From JANLQX01 sp043775075 (GTDB lineage: Bacteria; Actinomycetota; Acidimicrobiia; Acidimicrobiales; JANYDT01), in contig JAYVSS010000108.1 of assembly GCA_043775075.1 (NCBI GenBank), positions 1 to 19,458 of the forward strand: a DNA stretch of 19,458 bases, read 5' to 3'. This document shows positions 1-8,690 of this stretch, one piece after another. How positions within the stretch are numbered: position 1 is the first letter of the stretch; each line of letters opens with the position of its first letter. The position numbers and the translations under genes are program-made. Below the pieces are notes generated by a model that saw only the letters and a program-made list of their open reading frames with translations, ran no database searches and was not told the DNA's origin.

Positions 1-242
1 TGCCACAGTGCACGGGGAGCAAAGGACCGCCGAAGTCCACGCCCCGACAGCATGGTGAGGCCGTATCCGGCCGCGAGAACGAGGCGTTTTTCTACGCCGC
101 GCTCAGAGCCAATGAACGCGATGGTTTTGGGATCAATGCCCCGACTCACCAACGTGTCAGCAATAGCCAACGCGGGAAGGACGTGTCCTGCCGTTCCTCC
201 TCCGGCGATGACGATCCACGGCGACGGAGCGCGTCCAGTCAC
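1..242 (-). CDS. murG: MurG N-terminal part (lipid II-forming GlcNAc transferase), cut by window edge
   Basis: MurG transfers GlcNAc from UDP-GlcNAc to lipid I at the inner face of the membrane, giving lipid II. Only the first 80 codons are inside the window and no stop is reached. Reading the minus strand from the GTG at 242 gives a protein whose residues 10-20 contain the Gly-rich loop GGGTAGHVLPA, followed by IAFIGSERGVEKRLV and a GRGLRRS segment. All are typical of the MurG N-terminal Rossmann domain, whose Gly-rich loop lies near the lipid-linked acceptor. The GTG start overlaps the ftsW stop codon in a GTGA arrangement, so translation is probably coupled to ftsW. The order ftsW-murG is standard for dcw clusters. 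The start could lie a few codons away, but the Gly-rich loop sits at the expected distance from this one. Confidence 0.93.
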   Translation of the reverse strand, partial: MTGRAPSPWIVIAGGGTAGHVLPALAIADTLVSRGIDPKTIAFIGSERGVEKRLVLAAGYGLTMLSGRGLRRSFAPRALW

Positions 243-1618
243 TTCGATTCAGCGCCCTCAGGACGGCGGCGCGCAGAACGCGGCGATCCCGACGCGCCAT
301 CGGCCAGACCGCCCCGAGTGGCCCGAGCGGTCATCGGGTCGATCAGTCCGGTGCGGGCGATATTGATGAGTACTCCGGTGGCGGCCATGAGAACAACGAA
401 CGACGAACCGCCAACCGAAACGAACGGGAGCGGCACACCGGTGACCGGAAGCATGCCGAGCACCGCGCCGGTGTTGATGAGCGCCTGCGAGGAGATCCAC
501 GCCGTGATCGCCGCGGCCACCAACGATCCGAATCGTTCACGCGCACGGCGCGCCACATGCAGTCCGATGAAGATCAATCCGCCGTAGAGCGAGAACATCA
601 AGACGGCTCCGAGCAGGCCGGTCTCCTCGCCCACCACGGCAAAAATGAAGTCGGTATGGGCGTTCGGTAGAAAACCCCACTTGGCTCGACTGGCGCCAAT
701 GCCACGACCGACCAAACCACCCGACGCAAAGCCGAGCTTCGATTGGTACACGTGGTACCCAATGCCTTGGAGATCCTGGCTGGGCTTCAGAAACGCCACC
801 ACGCGATCCCAGCGATACGGCTCCATTTTGGCGAAGAGAAACAGCAGAAACGCTCCGATAGCGCTGATCTTTCCGAGGCTCCGAAAGGGCATCCCCGAGG
901 CCACGGCAATCGTCGCCGCAATCAGCACCAGAATCACCGCAGTCCCCATGTCTGGCTGGGCGAGGACGGGGGCGATGGCGACGAGCGAGATCACCACGAA
1001 CGGTCGCACGAAGAACTGGCGCACTCGGGCCGGATCCTGCAAATAGGCACCTCGCTCGCACACTAATGCAGCAAGCGCGAATACCAATCCGAGCTTGAGC
1101 AGCTCCGTCGGTTGCACGGCGATCGATTCAGGACCGACCCAACGACGCGAACCGTTGCGGCTAAGGCCAAACGGCGTCAGCGTAAGCAGCGTGCCAAACA
1201 AGGCGACGCCAAAGATGACCTTGGCCAGCAGTCGCCACAATCCGTAGGGAAGCAACATCACCACAATTCCCACACCCAACCCGAGTCCGATCCATTGCAG
1301 CTGTCGGCGAAACACATACCAACTCGAGCCATACACCGTGAGCGAGTGAATCGACGAGGCCGACGCGACGAACACCAGTCCGGTGCACATGAGCACGATG
1401 ACGAGGACGACCAGACCGAGCGATGCAGGTGTCCAGCCACCGCGACTGGCGGCACGCATCGCCGGCGCGGAAGGGCGCGTCAAAACGCTCGAATGGCGAA
1501 CGGTGGCGCCGGTCGACGACGCGCTCGGAGCAACCCGCCCGCGAGAGTGAGGGCGGCGGCGATCAGCTCGTAGTCGGGCGAGCGGCCCAGGGGTAGAAAC
1601 GTTGAACGGTCGAGTCAT
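239..1618 (-). CDS. ftsW: FtsW, SEDS-family septal peptidoglycan polymerase
   Basis: FtsW is a multi-pass membrane glycosyltransferase that polymerises lipid II at the septum together with the class B PBP FtsI. The 459-residue product carries SEDS signatures: QPTELLK near 169-175, AQPDMGTA near 220-227, DLQGIGYHVYQSKLGFASGG at 282-301 and PLPFVSVGGSS near 397-406. The Asp at about 282 matches the position proposed as catalytic in E. coli FtsW and RodA. The frame stays open to 1732, inside mraY, but I chose the ATG at 1618 because GGAG lies 8-9 nt upstream and the longer form adds 38 unfamiliar residues. Even so, a basic Ser/Ala/Arg-rich cytoplasmic tail of about 65 residues precedes the first membrane helix. 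FtsW follows mraY after 79 bp with no murD between them. Its stop overlaps the murG start. Confidence 0.96.
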   Translation of the reverse strand: MTRPFNVSTPGPLARLRADRRRPHSRGRVAPSASSTGATVRHSSVLTRPSAPAMRAASRGGWTPASLGLVVLVIVLMCTGLVFVASASSIHSLTVYGSSWYVFRRQLQWIGLGLGVGIVVMLLPYGLWRLLAKVIFGVALFGTLLTLTPFGLSRNGSRRWVGPESIAVQPTELLKLGLVFALAALVCERGAYLQDPARVRQFFVRPFVVISLVAIAPVLAQPDMGTAVILVLIAATIAVASGMPFRSLGKISAIGAFLLFLFAKMEPYRWDRVVAFLKPSQDLQGIGYHVYQSKLGFASGGLVGRGIGASRAKWGFLPNAHTDFIFAVVGEETGLLGAVLMFSLYGGLIFIGLHVARRARERFGSLVAAAITAWISSQALINTGAVLGMLPVTGVPLPFVSVGGSSFVVLMAATGVLINIARTGLIDPMTARATRGGLADGASGSPRSARRRPEGAESK

Positions 1619-1697
1619 CGGAAACGTCTCCAAAGGCAGTTGGGCAGGTACAGCCGAACGCCGGGTGCGGCGAGCACAGCGGTGAACAGAGTCATCG

Positions 1698-2738
1698 TCA
1701 GTCGACTCCGCCGAGACGGATGAAGTCGGCATAAAACAGGCCGAGGCCGAGGGCTGCGGCGATCATGGCAAGAATCCAAAAACGGATAATCACCGTCGTC
1801 TCGGGCCAGCCTTTCAATTCAAAGTGGTGATGAATCGGGGCCATGCGAAAGATCCGACGTCCTCCCATCAGGCGGAACGTAAACACCTGCAGCATGACCG
1901 ACACGGTCTCCATCACGAAGATGCCACCAACAATCGGAAGGAGCAACGGCGTGTACGTCACGACGGCGATAGCCCCGAGCGCCGAGCCGATGGCGAGGGA
2001 GCCAACGTCACCCATGAAGATGCGAGCAGGCGCGGCGTTCCACCAGAGAAAGCCGGCACAGGCGCCCACCATCGAAGCCGCGACGACGGCGACATCGAGG
2101 GCACGTTCGATGCGGTAGTCATTGAAATGGCGAAACATCCAAAAACCCATCACGGTGTACGACCCGAATGCGTAGACGGAGCTCCCCGCCGCCAGCCCGT
2201 CGAGCCCATCGGTGAGGTTGACGGCATTTGACGCGCCAATCACCACGAAGACCATGACTGCTATCCACAGGGCAACGGGGACCTGCCAACCGGGACGCTG
2301 CGGTCGAGTGAATCCCAGTACCGGCTCAACCCGTGCCCATTTGATCGCCAGCGTGGCGAAGATGATTGCCACGCTGAATTGTCCGGCGATCTTGGCTCGC
2401 TTGTTGAGACCCAGACTGCGCTTGCGGGTGATTTTGATCCAGTCGTCGGCCAGGCCGACGGCGGCAGCTCCGACAAAGGCGAACACCACAAGAACACCAC
2501 GGCGACTGAACGGAAGGCGCTGCGTCAGAACATGCGGAGCTACGTATCCGGCCACAGCGGCCAAAACGATAGCGATGCCACCCATCGTCGGCGTGCCTTT
2601 CTTTTTCATGTGGCTCTGCGGCCCATCGGAGCGGATTGGCTGCCCAATCTCTCTCGAATCCAACCAGCGAATGAGGAGCGGCATGCCCAGGATTGCCGTG
2701 AAGAACGAAACGATGCCGGCGGTGAGAAGGGCGATCAT
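1698..2738 (-). CDS. mraY: MraY, phospho-MurNAc-pentapeptide transferase
   Basis: MraY moves phospho-MurNAc-pentapeptide from UDP to undecaprenyl phosphate, making lipid I in the cytoplasmic membrane. The 346-residue protein has the normal family length and about ten hydrophobic segments. Visible signatures are KKKGTPTMGG at 45-54, the Asp pair D98-D99 in LADDWIK, NAVNLTDGLDG at 171-181, FMGDVGS at 241-247 with D244, and the HHH motif at 303-305 in PIHHHFELKGW. These are the Mg2+ and UDP-binding elements of the family. The ATG start overlaps the murF stop (ATGA), implying translational coupling. Downstream, the usual murD is missing and a 79-bp gap leads to ftsW. The family is identified unambiguously. 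Confidence 0.98.
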   Translation of the reverse strand: MIALLTAGIVSFFTAILGMPLLIRWLDSREIGQPIRSDGPQSHMKKKGTPTMGGIAIVLAAVAGYVAPHVLTQRLPFSRRGVLVVFAFVGAAAVGLADDWIKITRKRSLGLNKRAKIAGQFSVAIIFATLAIKWARVEPVLGFTRPQRPGWQVPVALWIAVMVFVVIGASNAVNLTDGLDGLAAGSSVYAFGSYTVMGFWMFRHFNDYRIERALDVAVVAASMVGACAGFLWWNAAPARIFMGDVGSLAIGSALGAIAVVTYTPLLLPIVGGIFVMETVSVMLQVFTFRLMGGRRIFRMAPIHHHFELKGWPETTVIIRFWILAMIAAALGLGLFYADFIRLGGVD

Positions 2739-4090
2739 CGGGCGCCACCGTTGCGCGAAACGAGCGCTTCGGCCAGGCGCTCCAGGCCCGCAACTCGACT
2801 GCCTTTTACGAGCACCACGTCGCCATCTCCGAGCGGCCCCAGGGCATCGAGAGCGTCGTCAATGGACACGACATTTACCAGCCCGAAATCCTGTTCGTTG
2901 TGACCCACGCTGAGAGTAATGCCGAGTTCACGAGCCAGAGCGCCGATCTCCAAGTGATAGGCGAGTTTTTGCGGACCGAGTTCCGCCATCGTTCCCAGCA
3001 CCGCGAATCGCCTCGTCGCAGACATCGCCGAAAGTGACCGGAGGGCCGCCGCCATCGATGAAGGGTTGGCATTGTACGAGTCGTTCAGAACCCTCACGCC
3101 GGTGGCGGTGTACTGCAGGTCCATACGCATCGGCGACAGATCGTGCGTGGCCAATCCGGCGACGACACCGTCGAGAGGTGATCCGGTGGCGAGCGCGGCA
3201 GCGGCGGCGGCCAGTGCGTTCTCCACCTGATGGATTCCCCGAGCGCCGAGCGCAACCGGGGCACTCCCCCACGGGGTGTCGAGGTGGAACGACGCACGTA
3301 GTTCGTCGTCAACCACCACCTCGGAGGCGCGGATGTCGGCGTCCGCTCGACCGCGGGCGGAAAAGGTCAGGACGCGGCCGCGGGCGCGCGCTCGCATAAA
3401 CGCAAACAGGTCGTCGTCGAGGTTTACGACCGACGACCCGCTTTCGGGAATCGCGTCGTAGATCTCCGATTTGGCGTCGGCCGTACCTTCGGCCGAACCA
3501 AAAAGTTCTCGGTGCGCGGTTCCGATGTTTACGATGACCCCAACGGTAGGCCGCGCGAGGTCACATAACGTGGCAATATGACCTTTTCCGCGGGCACCCA
3601 TTTCGATCACCGCAGCCACCGCGTTAATGGGTGAGTTCACCAGTGTAAGGGGCACACCAAGTTCGTTATTAAAGGACTTTTCACTCGCTGCTGTTGGTCC
3701 CTCCTCCAGGAAAATAGCGCGAAGCAGGTCCTTGGTAGACGTCTTTCCGGAGGAACCGGTGACGCCAACGATTCGTTCCGGGAGCCCGGCGCGAGCGGCG
3801 CGACCCAGAGCCGTAAGCGCGCATGACGTTTCGCTCACGACAATCTCACCCTCGATCTCACGGGGTTCCGAGGTGAACCAGCACCGAGCACCCGCCGCTC
3901 GAGCGGCGTCGATGAAGTCATGGCCGTTGCGTTCGCCCACGATTGGGACGAAGAGCGAACCGGGCACCACGGCGCGGCTATCAATCGAAACCCCGCGGAT
4001 CTCACCATTAACGCCCACCAATCGTCCCTCAACGGCGGCCGCGATATCGGCGGCAAACCAGGAGCGAGGCTCGACCTCTCGAAACGTCAT
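2735..4090 (-). CDS. murF: MurF, UDP-MurNAc-tripeptide:D-Ala-D-Ala ligase
   Basis: MurF is the cytoplasmic ATP-dependent ligase that adds D-Ala-D-Ala to UDP-MurNAc-tripeptide. The 451-residue product has the three-domain Mur ligase layout: an N-terminal UDP-binding domain with DSRAVVPGSLFVPI near 37-50, a central ATPase domain with the P-loop GSSGKTST at 112-119 and an EKSFNNELGVPLT segment, and a C-terminal domain containing NDSYNANPSSM and VLVKGSR. Those last motifs mark MurF rather than MurE or MurC. The ATG overlaps the murE stop by 4 bp, and the murF stop overlaps the mraY start by 4 bp, so the three genes are tightly coupled. Length and motifs are unremarkable. Confidence 0.98.
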   Translation of the reverse strand: MTFREVEPRSWFAADIAAAVEGRLVGVNGEIRGVSIDSRAVVPGSLFVPIVGERNGHDFIDAARAAGARCWFTSEPREIEGEIVVSETSCALTALGRAARAGLPERIVGVTGSSGKTSTKDLLRAIFLEEGPTAASEKSFNNELGVPLTLVNSPINAVAAVIEMGARGKGHIATLCDLARPTVGVIVNIGTAHRELFGSAEGTADAKSEIYDAIPESGSSVVNLDDDLFAFMRARARGRVLTFSARGRADADIRASEVVVDDELRASFHLDTPWGSAPVALGARGIHQVENALAAAAAALATGSPLDGVVAGLATHDLSPMRMDLQYTATGVRVLNDSYNANPSSMAAALRSLSAMSATRRFAVLGTMAELGPQKLAYHLEIGALARELGITLSVGHNEQDFGLVNVVSIDDALDALGPLGDGDVVLVKGSRVAGLERLAEALVSRNGGAR

Positions 4091-5544
4091 GACTGCGTTC
4101 CTCCCAGCAGCAGGCGAAGTGCGTCTCTCGCCTCATCACGATCATCGAACGGCATCACCACACCATCTCGCTCCTGGCCCCTCTCATGGCCTTTGCCGGC
4201 GATTAGCACGATGTCGTCGGATCGCGCTTGAGCAATAGCCCAGCGAATCGCCTCACGACGATCGAGCATCGTGGTGACGTTCGTTGGATCCTCGATTCCG
4301 GCAACGATCTCGTCAATGATCGACTGCGGGTCTTCGGAACGGGGGTTGTCTGACGTGACCACGGCGAGATCTGAGTAGATAGCCGCGAGCGAACCCATTT
4401 CGGGGCGCTTGCCGCGATCTCGATCACCGCCACACCCGAACACGGTAAGCAACCGGCCTCTCGGTGATAGTGACGAGCGAGCGGCGGACAAGACGTTCAG
4501 CAAACCGTCGGGCGTATGGGCAAAGTCAACAACGACGGCGAATCGCTGACCTTCACGAATTGGTTCGTAACGACCCGGAACCACCGCCGCTCCGAGCCCG
4601 CCGACAATCGCGTTGTCGGAGACTCCCAGCAACCGGGCAACCACGGCGGCGCCCAGCGCGTTTCGAACATTGAATGCTCCCGCCAACTGCAAGGTGATCG
4701 AAAGACCATTCCACGAAAACGTACCGCCGGTTGGCCGCAGATCGAGGTCTGCAGCATCAGCGAGGCGAACCTCGGTCGTCGGCACCAGTGCAGCATCGGA
4801 GAGAAGGCGACCGTGCAGGTCGTCGCGGTTCACCACAGCATGATCGATGAAACCCGGAACGAACAGTTTGGCCTTGGCGGTGAAGTAACGCTCCATGGTG
4901 CCGTGGTAGTCCAGATGATCTTGACTGAGATTGGTGAAAACTCCGACGGCGAAGTGACAGCCATCAATGCGATGTAGGTCCAGCGCATGCGACGTCACCT
5001 CCATCACGACGTCCGTTCGGCCTTGGTCGCGAAAATCAGCCAACCGTGCGTGGAGGTCGGTCGCTTCGGGTGTCGTGCGCGTCTGGGTCAGGGTGCCGAG
5101 CACGGCAGGGCGACGACCGGCGGCGAGCAAGATCGATTCGAGCATGTGCGCCGTAGTCGTTTTGCCGTTGGTTCCGGTTATCGCCACCATTCGCATTGCT
5201 CGACTGGGGTCACCGTGCACAATCGATGCGGCGTGGCCCATCGCTTCGCGGACATCGGCCACGACGACCTGATCGACGGCCAGGTCGAGAACGTGGTCGA
5301 CGAGCAGCGCACGAGCGCCGCTGGCCATTGCCGCCGACGCGTAGTCGTGCCCGTCCGCCCTCAGGCCACGAACGCAACAAAAGAGCATGTGTTCGAATGG
5401 CTTCTCCATCCATTCGGAATCGTGCGTCGCATTCGAAAGAAGTCCATCGTCAGCACGGGTTGGTGATCGCGTGACCAAGGTCGCCCCCGACGATGGGAGA
5501 CGCCGGCCGAGCTCATCAGCGAGAAACCCACTCGTTACAGCCAT
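4087..5544 (-). CDS. murE: MurE, UDP-MurNAc-dipeptide:meso-diaminopimelate ligase
   Basis: MurE adds the third stem-peptide residue to UDP-MurNAc-L-Ala-D-Glu in the cytoplasm. The 485-residue product has the P-loop TGTNGKTTT at 123-131, EVTSHALDLHR at 182-192, NLSQDHLDYHG at 205-215 and FAHTPDGL at 341-348. Near 399-406 it carries DNPRSEDP. In characterised MurE enzymes DNPR marks specificity for meso-diaminopimelate, whereas lysine-adding enzymes have a different motif, so the wall is probably of the meso-Dap type. The frame is open to 6033, but the first 163 codons would lie inside ftsI in another frame and look like arginine-rich shadow. I chose the ATG at 5544: it is 8 bp after the ftsI stop, preceded by AGGT at 6 nt, and gives the normal family length. 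Confidence 0.97.
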   Translation of the reverse strand: MAVTSGFLADELGRRLPSSGATLVTRSPTRADDGLLSNATHDSEWMEKPFEHMLFCCVRGLRADGHDYASAAMASGARALLVDHVLDLAVDQVVVADVREAMGHAASIVHGDPSRAMRMVAITGTNGKTTTAHMLESILLAAGRRPAVLGTLTQTRTTPEATDLHARLADFRDQGRTDVVMEVTSHALDLHRIDGCHFAVGVFTNLSQDHLDYHGTMERYFTAKAKLFVPGFIDHAVVNRDDLHGRLLSDAALVPTTEVRLADAADLDLRPTGGTFSWNGLSITLQLAGAFNVRNALGAAVVARLLGVSDNAIVGGLGAAVVPGRYEPIREGQRFAVVVDFAHTPDGLLNVLSAARSSLSPRGRLLTVFGCGGDRDRGKRPEMGSLAAIYSDLAVVTSDNPRSEDPQSIIDEIVAGIEDPTNVTTMLDRREAIRWAIAQARSDDIVLIAGKGHERGQERDGVVMPFDDRDEARDALRLLLGGTQS

Positions 5545-5552
5545 AAGTGGAC

Positions 5553-7724
5553 CTACGGAGTCCCGGAATCCACCGTCTGCACGGTAGCTGCACCAATCGC
5601 CACGGGGGTGCCGCTGGCGGGTGCTGGCGTCGGGGCGACAGCGGTGGTCTCGGGCGCGATGACGGGCACGGTGGCAACCGCGCGCGCCGCTGATCGTTTT
5701 CGCGCTGCCAAGTCTGGAACCACGGCGGATCGTCGCGGGACAACCGCCGACGCAGTCCCGATCGGTGGCGTGCTTGGCGAAGCGGCCGGGGCCGTGCTCG
5801 GAGGAGTCGCTGACGCAACCGTTGGCGGAGCGGCTGGCACGGTGTTCGTCGGGAGCGTGGTCCGGGTCAGGCTCCCTTGCGGTGGCAGCGCATTTCGGCG
5901 GATCGTTGCCGCCTGCCAATTGCCCGATTTGACGACGGCTCGCATCTCGGCGCTGGCGACGATTGACGGGTCGGTGGAAAGCACCACACGTGATCCAGCG
6001 GACGGAGGAATGCGGTAGTGCTGGCCGGCCCAACGGGCGACCTCAGCGAACAAGGGAGCAGCCACCACGCCGCCGTAGATCGACGTCTGCGGCTCGTCGA
6101 GCACGGCAATAATCGAAAGCTTCGGTGCCTCGGCCGGGAAAAATCCGGCGAAGCTCGCCATATAGGCACCGTCTTTGTATCCACGTCGACCGATGTTCGG
6201 TTTGCGGGCCGTACCCGTCTTCCCGGCAACGCGGTATCCCTTGACCTGTGCCGCTCGCCCGGTTCCCTTGGCCACCACGTCCACCATGATCGAAGTCATC
6301 GTGTCTGCCGTGGCCTTTGACACCACCGTGAAGGGTTGCGTTTTCGTCGCCACCTGTTGTTCGACTCCACGCTCATCGATGCTGGACCTGAGCAAGCGCA
6401 TCGGCATCCGAACTCCGCCGTTGCCCAAGGTGTTGAATACGCTCAACATTTGCACTGCGGTAACGGACAAACCCTGGCCAATTGGAACCGTACCCGGCGA
6501 AGTGGAGGTCCATTTATTTAGCGGTAGCAGAATGCCCGCAGACTCTCCTGGAAAGTCAATGGCGGTCTTACCACCGAGACCAAATCCACGAAGATAGCGG
6601 TCAAGTTTTGTTTTGGTCAGACTCTGCGCAACTTTGATGGTTCCGACATTTGAGGAGTTCACGAGGATGTCCCGGATGGTCCACCGCATGGTTTGGTGTC
6701 CGACGTCATCCTTGAACCGGTGATCACCAACTTGATAGTTGTCGGGGACGATCAATTCGGACTGAGGCCCCACCACCTTCTCCTCCAACGCCGCCGCCAT
6801 AGTTATCACTTTCGTGACCGAACCGGGTTCGTACACATCCACCAGCGCGGTATTGCGTCCCGTCGAGCGGATCTCACCGTCGTCCGTGACCTCCATATTT
6901 GACAGCGCAAGAATCTCGCCGGTCCGAGGGTCGGACACGATGACGATCCCGCCGTTGGAACCGGAGTCGGCGATCGCGCGAGCAAGCATTCCGTCGACTG
7001 CATATTGCAGCGATCGGTCAATCGTGGTGACGTAGCTCCGTCCGCTGACGGCCGGTTGGAGGGTTCGCCTACCACCCGGGATTTGCGCACCTCGTTCGCT
7101 GCGCTCGCTTACCAGTAGGCCATCACGTCCGGTGAGCGAGGCATTCAGCATCCGCTCAAGACCCGAGGTACCGACGTGATCAGTATCAACTCGCCCGATC
7201 AACGAACGGGCCAAATCCCCCGCTGGATTCTCCCGACGAAATCGCTCCTCGAAAAAGATGCCACGCACATTGGCCTTTTCGATTGACGCTTTCATCGCAT
7301 CATCGACACCGTTCGCCAGAATGACGTAACGGGTCGGCTCCACCAGCTTGGCGGCGAGCGTGGCGGCGTCAACGGTGTTTGGAGGTAGGGCAGCCACCAA
7401 CAACTTGGCCGTCGCCGCCGGGTCGGTCACGAGCGTCGGATCGGTGTAGAGACGCCAATCGCGAATACTCATCGCCAGCGGTGCTCCGTAGCGATCAAGG
7501 ATGTCGCCCCGTTCGGCCCGGATTGTCGTTTGCCGAAGCCGCTGACGTTCGCCGCGGGCATCAAGGTTTCCCCGCTCGAAGACTTGGAGCTGCGTTGCTC
7601 GACCAACCATCAGAACTACAAGGCCGGCGCCAACCACGTTGATCCCGATTAGGCGTCGGCGCGATCGTCGGCGATCAACGGCCGTGGCTCCGCCGGACAG
7701 CGGCGCCGTGGGGCGAGCCGTCAT
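5553..7724 (-). CDS. ftsI: FtsI / class B penicillin-binding protein with long Pro/Ala/Thr tail
   Basis: This is the septal DD-transpeptidase that crosslinks glycan strands made by FtsW. The 723-residue product has a short basic cytoplasmic tail, one membrane helix near 24-46, a PBP dimerisation domain at about 60-230 with RAERGDILDRYG near 69-80, and a transpeptidase domain at about 255-570. The active-site motifs are intact: SVTK at 302-305, SSN at 357-359 and KTG at 502-504. Residues from about 612 to 723 form a low-complexity extension rich in Ala, Pro, Thr and Val with no PASTA-like repeat, unusual for FtsI and predicted to lie outside the membrane. The ATG start overlaps the ftsL-like stop (ATGA) and murE follows after 8 bp. 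The place in the dcw order supports FtsI rather than another class B PBP. Confidence 0.96.
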   Translation of the reverse strand: MTARPTAPLSGGATAVDRRRSRRRLIGINVVGAGLVVLMVGRATQLQVFERGNLDARGERQRLRQTTIRAERGDILDRYGAPLAMSIRDWRLYTDPTLVTDPAATAKLLVAALPPNTVDAATLAAKLVEPTRYVILANGVDDAMKASIEKANVRGIFFEERFRRENPAGDLARSLIGRVDTDHVGTSGLERMLNASLTGRDGLLVSERSERGAQIPGGRRTLQPAVSGRSYVTTIDRSLQYAVDGMLARAIADSGSNGGIVIVSDPRTGEILALSNMEVTDDGEIRSTGRNTALVDVYEPGSVTKVITMAAALEEKVVGPQSELIVPDNYQVGDHRFKDDVGHQTMRWTIRDILVNSSNVGTIKVAQSLTKTKLDRYLRGFGLGGKTAIDFPGESAGILLPLNKWTSTSPGTVPIGQGLSVTAVQMLSVFNTLGNGGVRMPMRLLRSSIDERGVEQQVATKTQPFTVVSKATADTMTSIMVDVVAKGTGRAAQVKGYRVAGKTGTARKPNIGRRGYKDGAYMASFAGFFPAEAPKLSIIAVLDEPQTSIYGGVVAAPLFAEVARWAGQHYRIPPSAGSRVVLSTDPSIVASAEMRAVVKSGNWQAATIRRNALPPQGSLTRTTLPTNTVPAAPPTVASATPPSTAPAASPSTPPIGTASAVVPRRSAVVPDLAARKRSAARAVATVPVIAPETTAVAPTPAPASGTPVAIGAATVQTVDSGTP

Positions 7725-8683
7725 GGCCGGTCGGGCACAAGTGGCCCGGCAGTTACAACGGTGGGAATCGTTGACGCGGTGGGGAGGAATTCAACCTCCG
7801 AGGCGCCGGTCAATCCCAGGCTGTAGGCGGCGGTGACCACCTGTTCGGGCGTGTCGAGCTCAGCCACCTTGAGACGCAGCATCTGATGTTCTCTCTCGGC
7901 GGCGTCAACATCAACGCGCAACGTTGTGAGTTTCATCTGCCGGCCGGCAAGCTGCGAGTGCATCGCTATCGCCGAAAACGACACCGTGAGCGCCACGCCA
8001 AAGAGGCCGAAGGCCCCGAGTGCCCGCAGACGGCGCTTCCAGACGGCCGACCAAGCGGGCCGGGCCGACCGTGCGGGTTTCACCGCGCGGTTGCCACGGT
8101 TGCCACGACCGCCAGACGCATCCTTCGTCGACCGGCTCGGTACGACGCGAAGATCGGCTGGCCGTTGGGTTCCTGCCGCCGTTCGCAGCGTCGGCGTGGA
8201 TCGACGATCGACCGAAGGTTGCGGCGCCAGGGCCGCCGACCCGTGACTCTGAAAGGAGGCCGACGGACGTTGCCCGGTCAACAATCTCGGGGACTGGGGC
8301 CTCGGCGCTGACCGACCGAACGACGAGGCTGTTGATCCAGTAACCGAAGTCGCGGAGCTAGCTGCGGTGAACGTGGCAGCAGCGGCAGAGGCGGCAGAGG
8401 CGGTGGACCCTGTCGTCGCGGACTGAGGAAGCGGGTTTGCCCGAGTGCGCATCGGTGCGGCCACGACATTGGTCGAATCGCTGGCCGGGGCAGTCACGCG
8501 CCCCGCGGCGGCCGAACGCATCACCCCGGCGAACGCCGGTATTCGCCGCGTGGCGAATACCGGTCGACGAACCGGTGGTCGGCGTTCAAGGTGCGGATGA
8601 AGGTGGGCAGGCAATGGTCGTTGACACAGCGCGAACGCTTCCTGGGGGCTTCGCAGACGACGAGGGGCGAGGACGGGCGGCAT
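7721..8683 (-). CDS. ftsL: FtsL-like division protein with long disordered N-terminal extension
   Basis: FtsL is a small bitopic protein that joins FtsB/DivIC and FtsQ and activates FtsW/FtsI. Here the recognisable part is only the last third: basic residues at 205-220, one membrane helix at about 221-242, a short heptad-like coiled coil at about 244-276, and an LDTPEQVVTAAYSLGL segment like the ends of FtsL/DivIC domains. The first 205 or so residues are low-complexity, rich in Ala, Ser, Thr, Pro and Arg. The start at 8683 is well supported: GAGGT lies 4 nt upstream and contains the rsmH stop codon, which suggests coupled translation. Internal ATGs at residues 55 and 78 are alternatives. Assignment rests mainly on position between rsmH and ftsI plus topology, because FtsL sequences are poorly conserved. 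The stop overlaps the ftsI start. Confidence 0.8.
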   Translation of the reverse strand: MPPVLAPRRLRSPQEAFALCQRPLPAHLHPHLERRPPVRRPVFATRRIPAFAGVMRSAAAGRVTAPASDSTNVVAAPMRTRANPLPQSATTGSTASAASAAAATFTAASSATSVTGSTASSFGRSAPRPQSPRLLTGQRPSASFQSHGSAALAPQPSVDRRSTPTLRTAAGTQRPADLRVVPSRSTKDASGGRGNRGNRAVKPARSARPAWSAVWKRRLRALGAFGLFGVALTVSFSAIAMHSQLAGRQMKLTTLRVDVDAAEREHQMLRLKVAELDTPEQVVTAAYSLGLTGASEVEFLPTASTIPTVVTAGPLVPDRP

Positions 8684-8690
8684 AAGGACC

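Noticed and set aside
5545..6033. Upstream extension of the murE frame (163 more codons), which might look like a fusion
   Set aside because: It lies wholly inside ftsI in another frame, is Arg/Asp/Cys-rich shadow sequence, and the ATG at 5544 gives normal MurE length with a ribosome-binding site after the ftsI stop.
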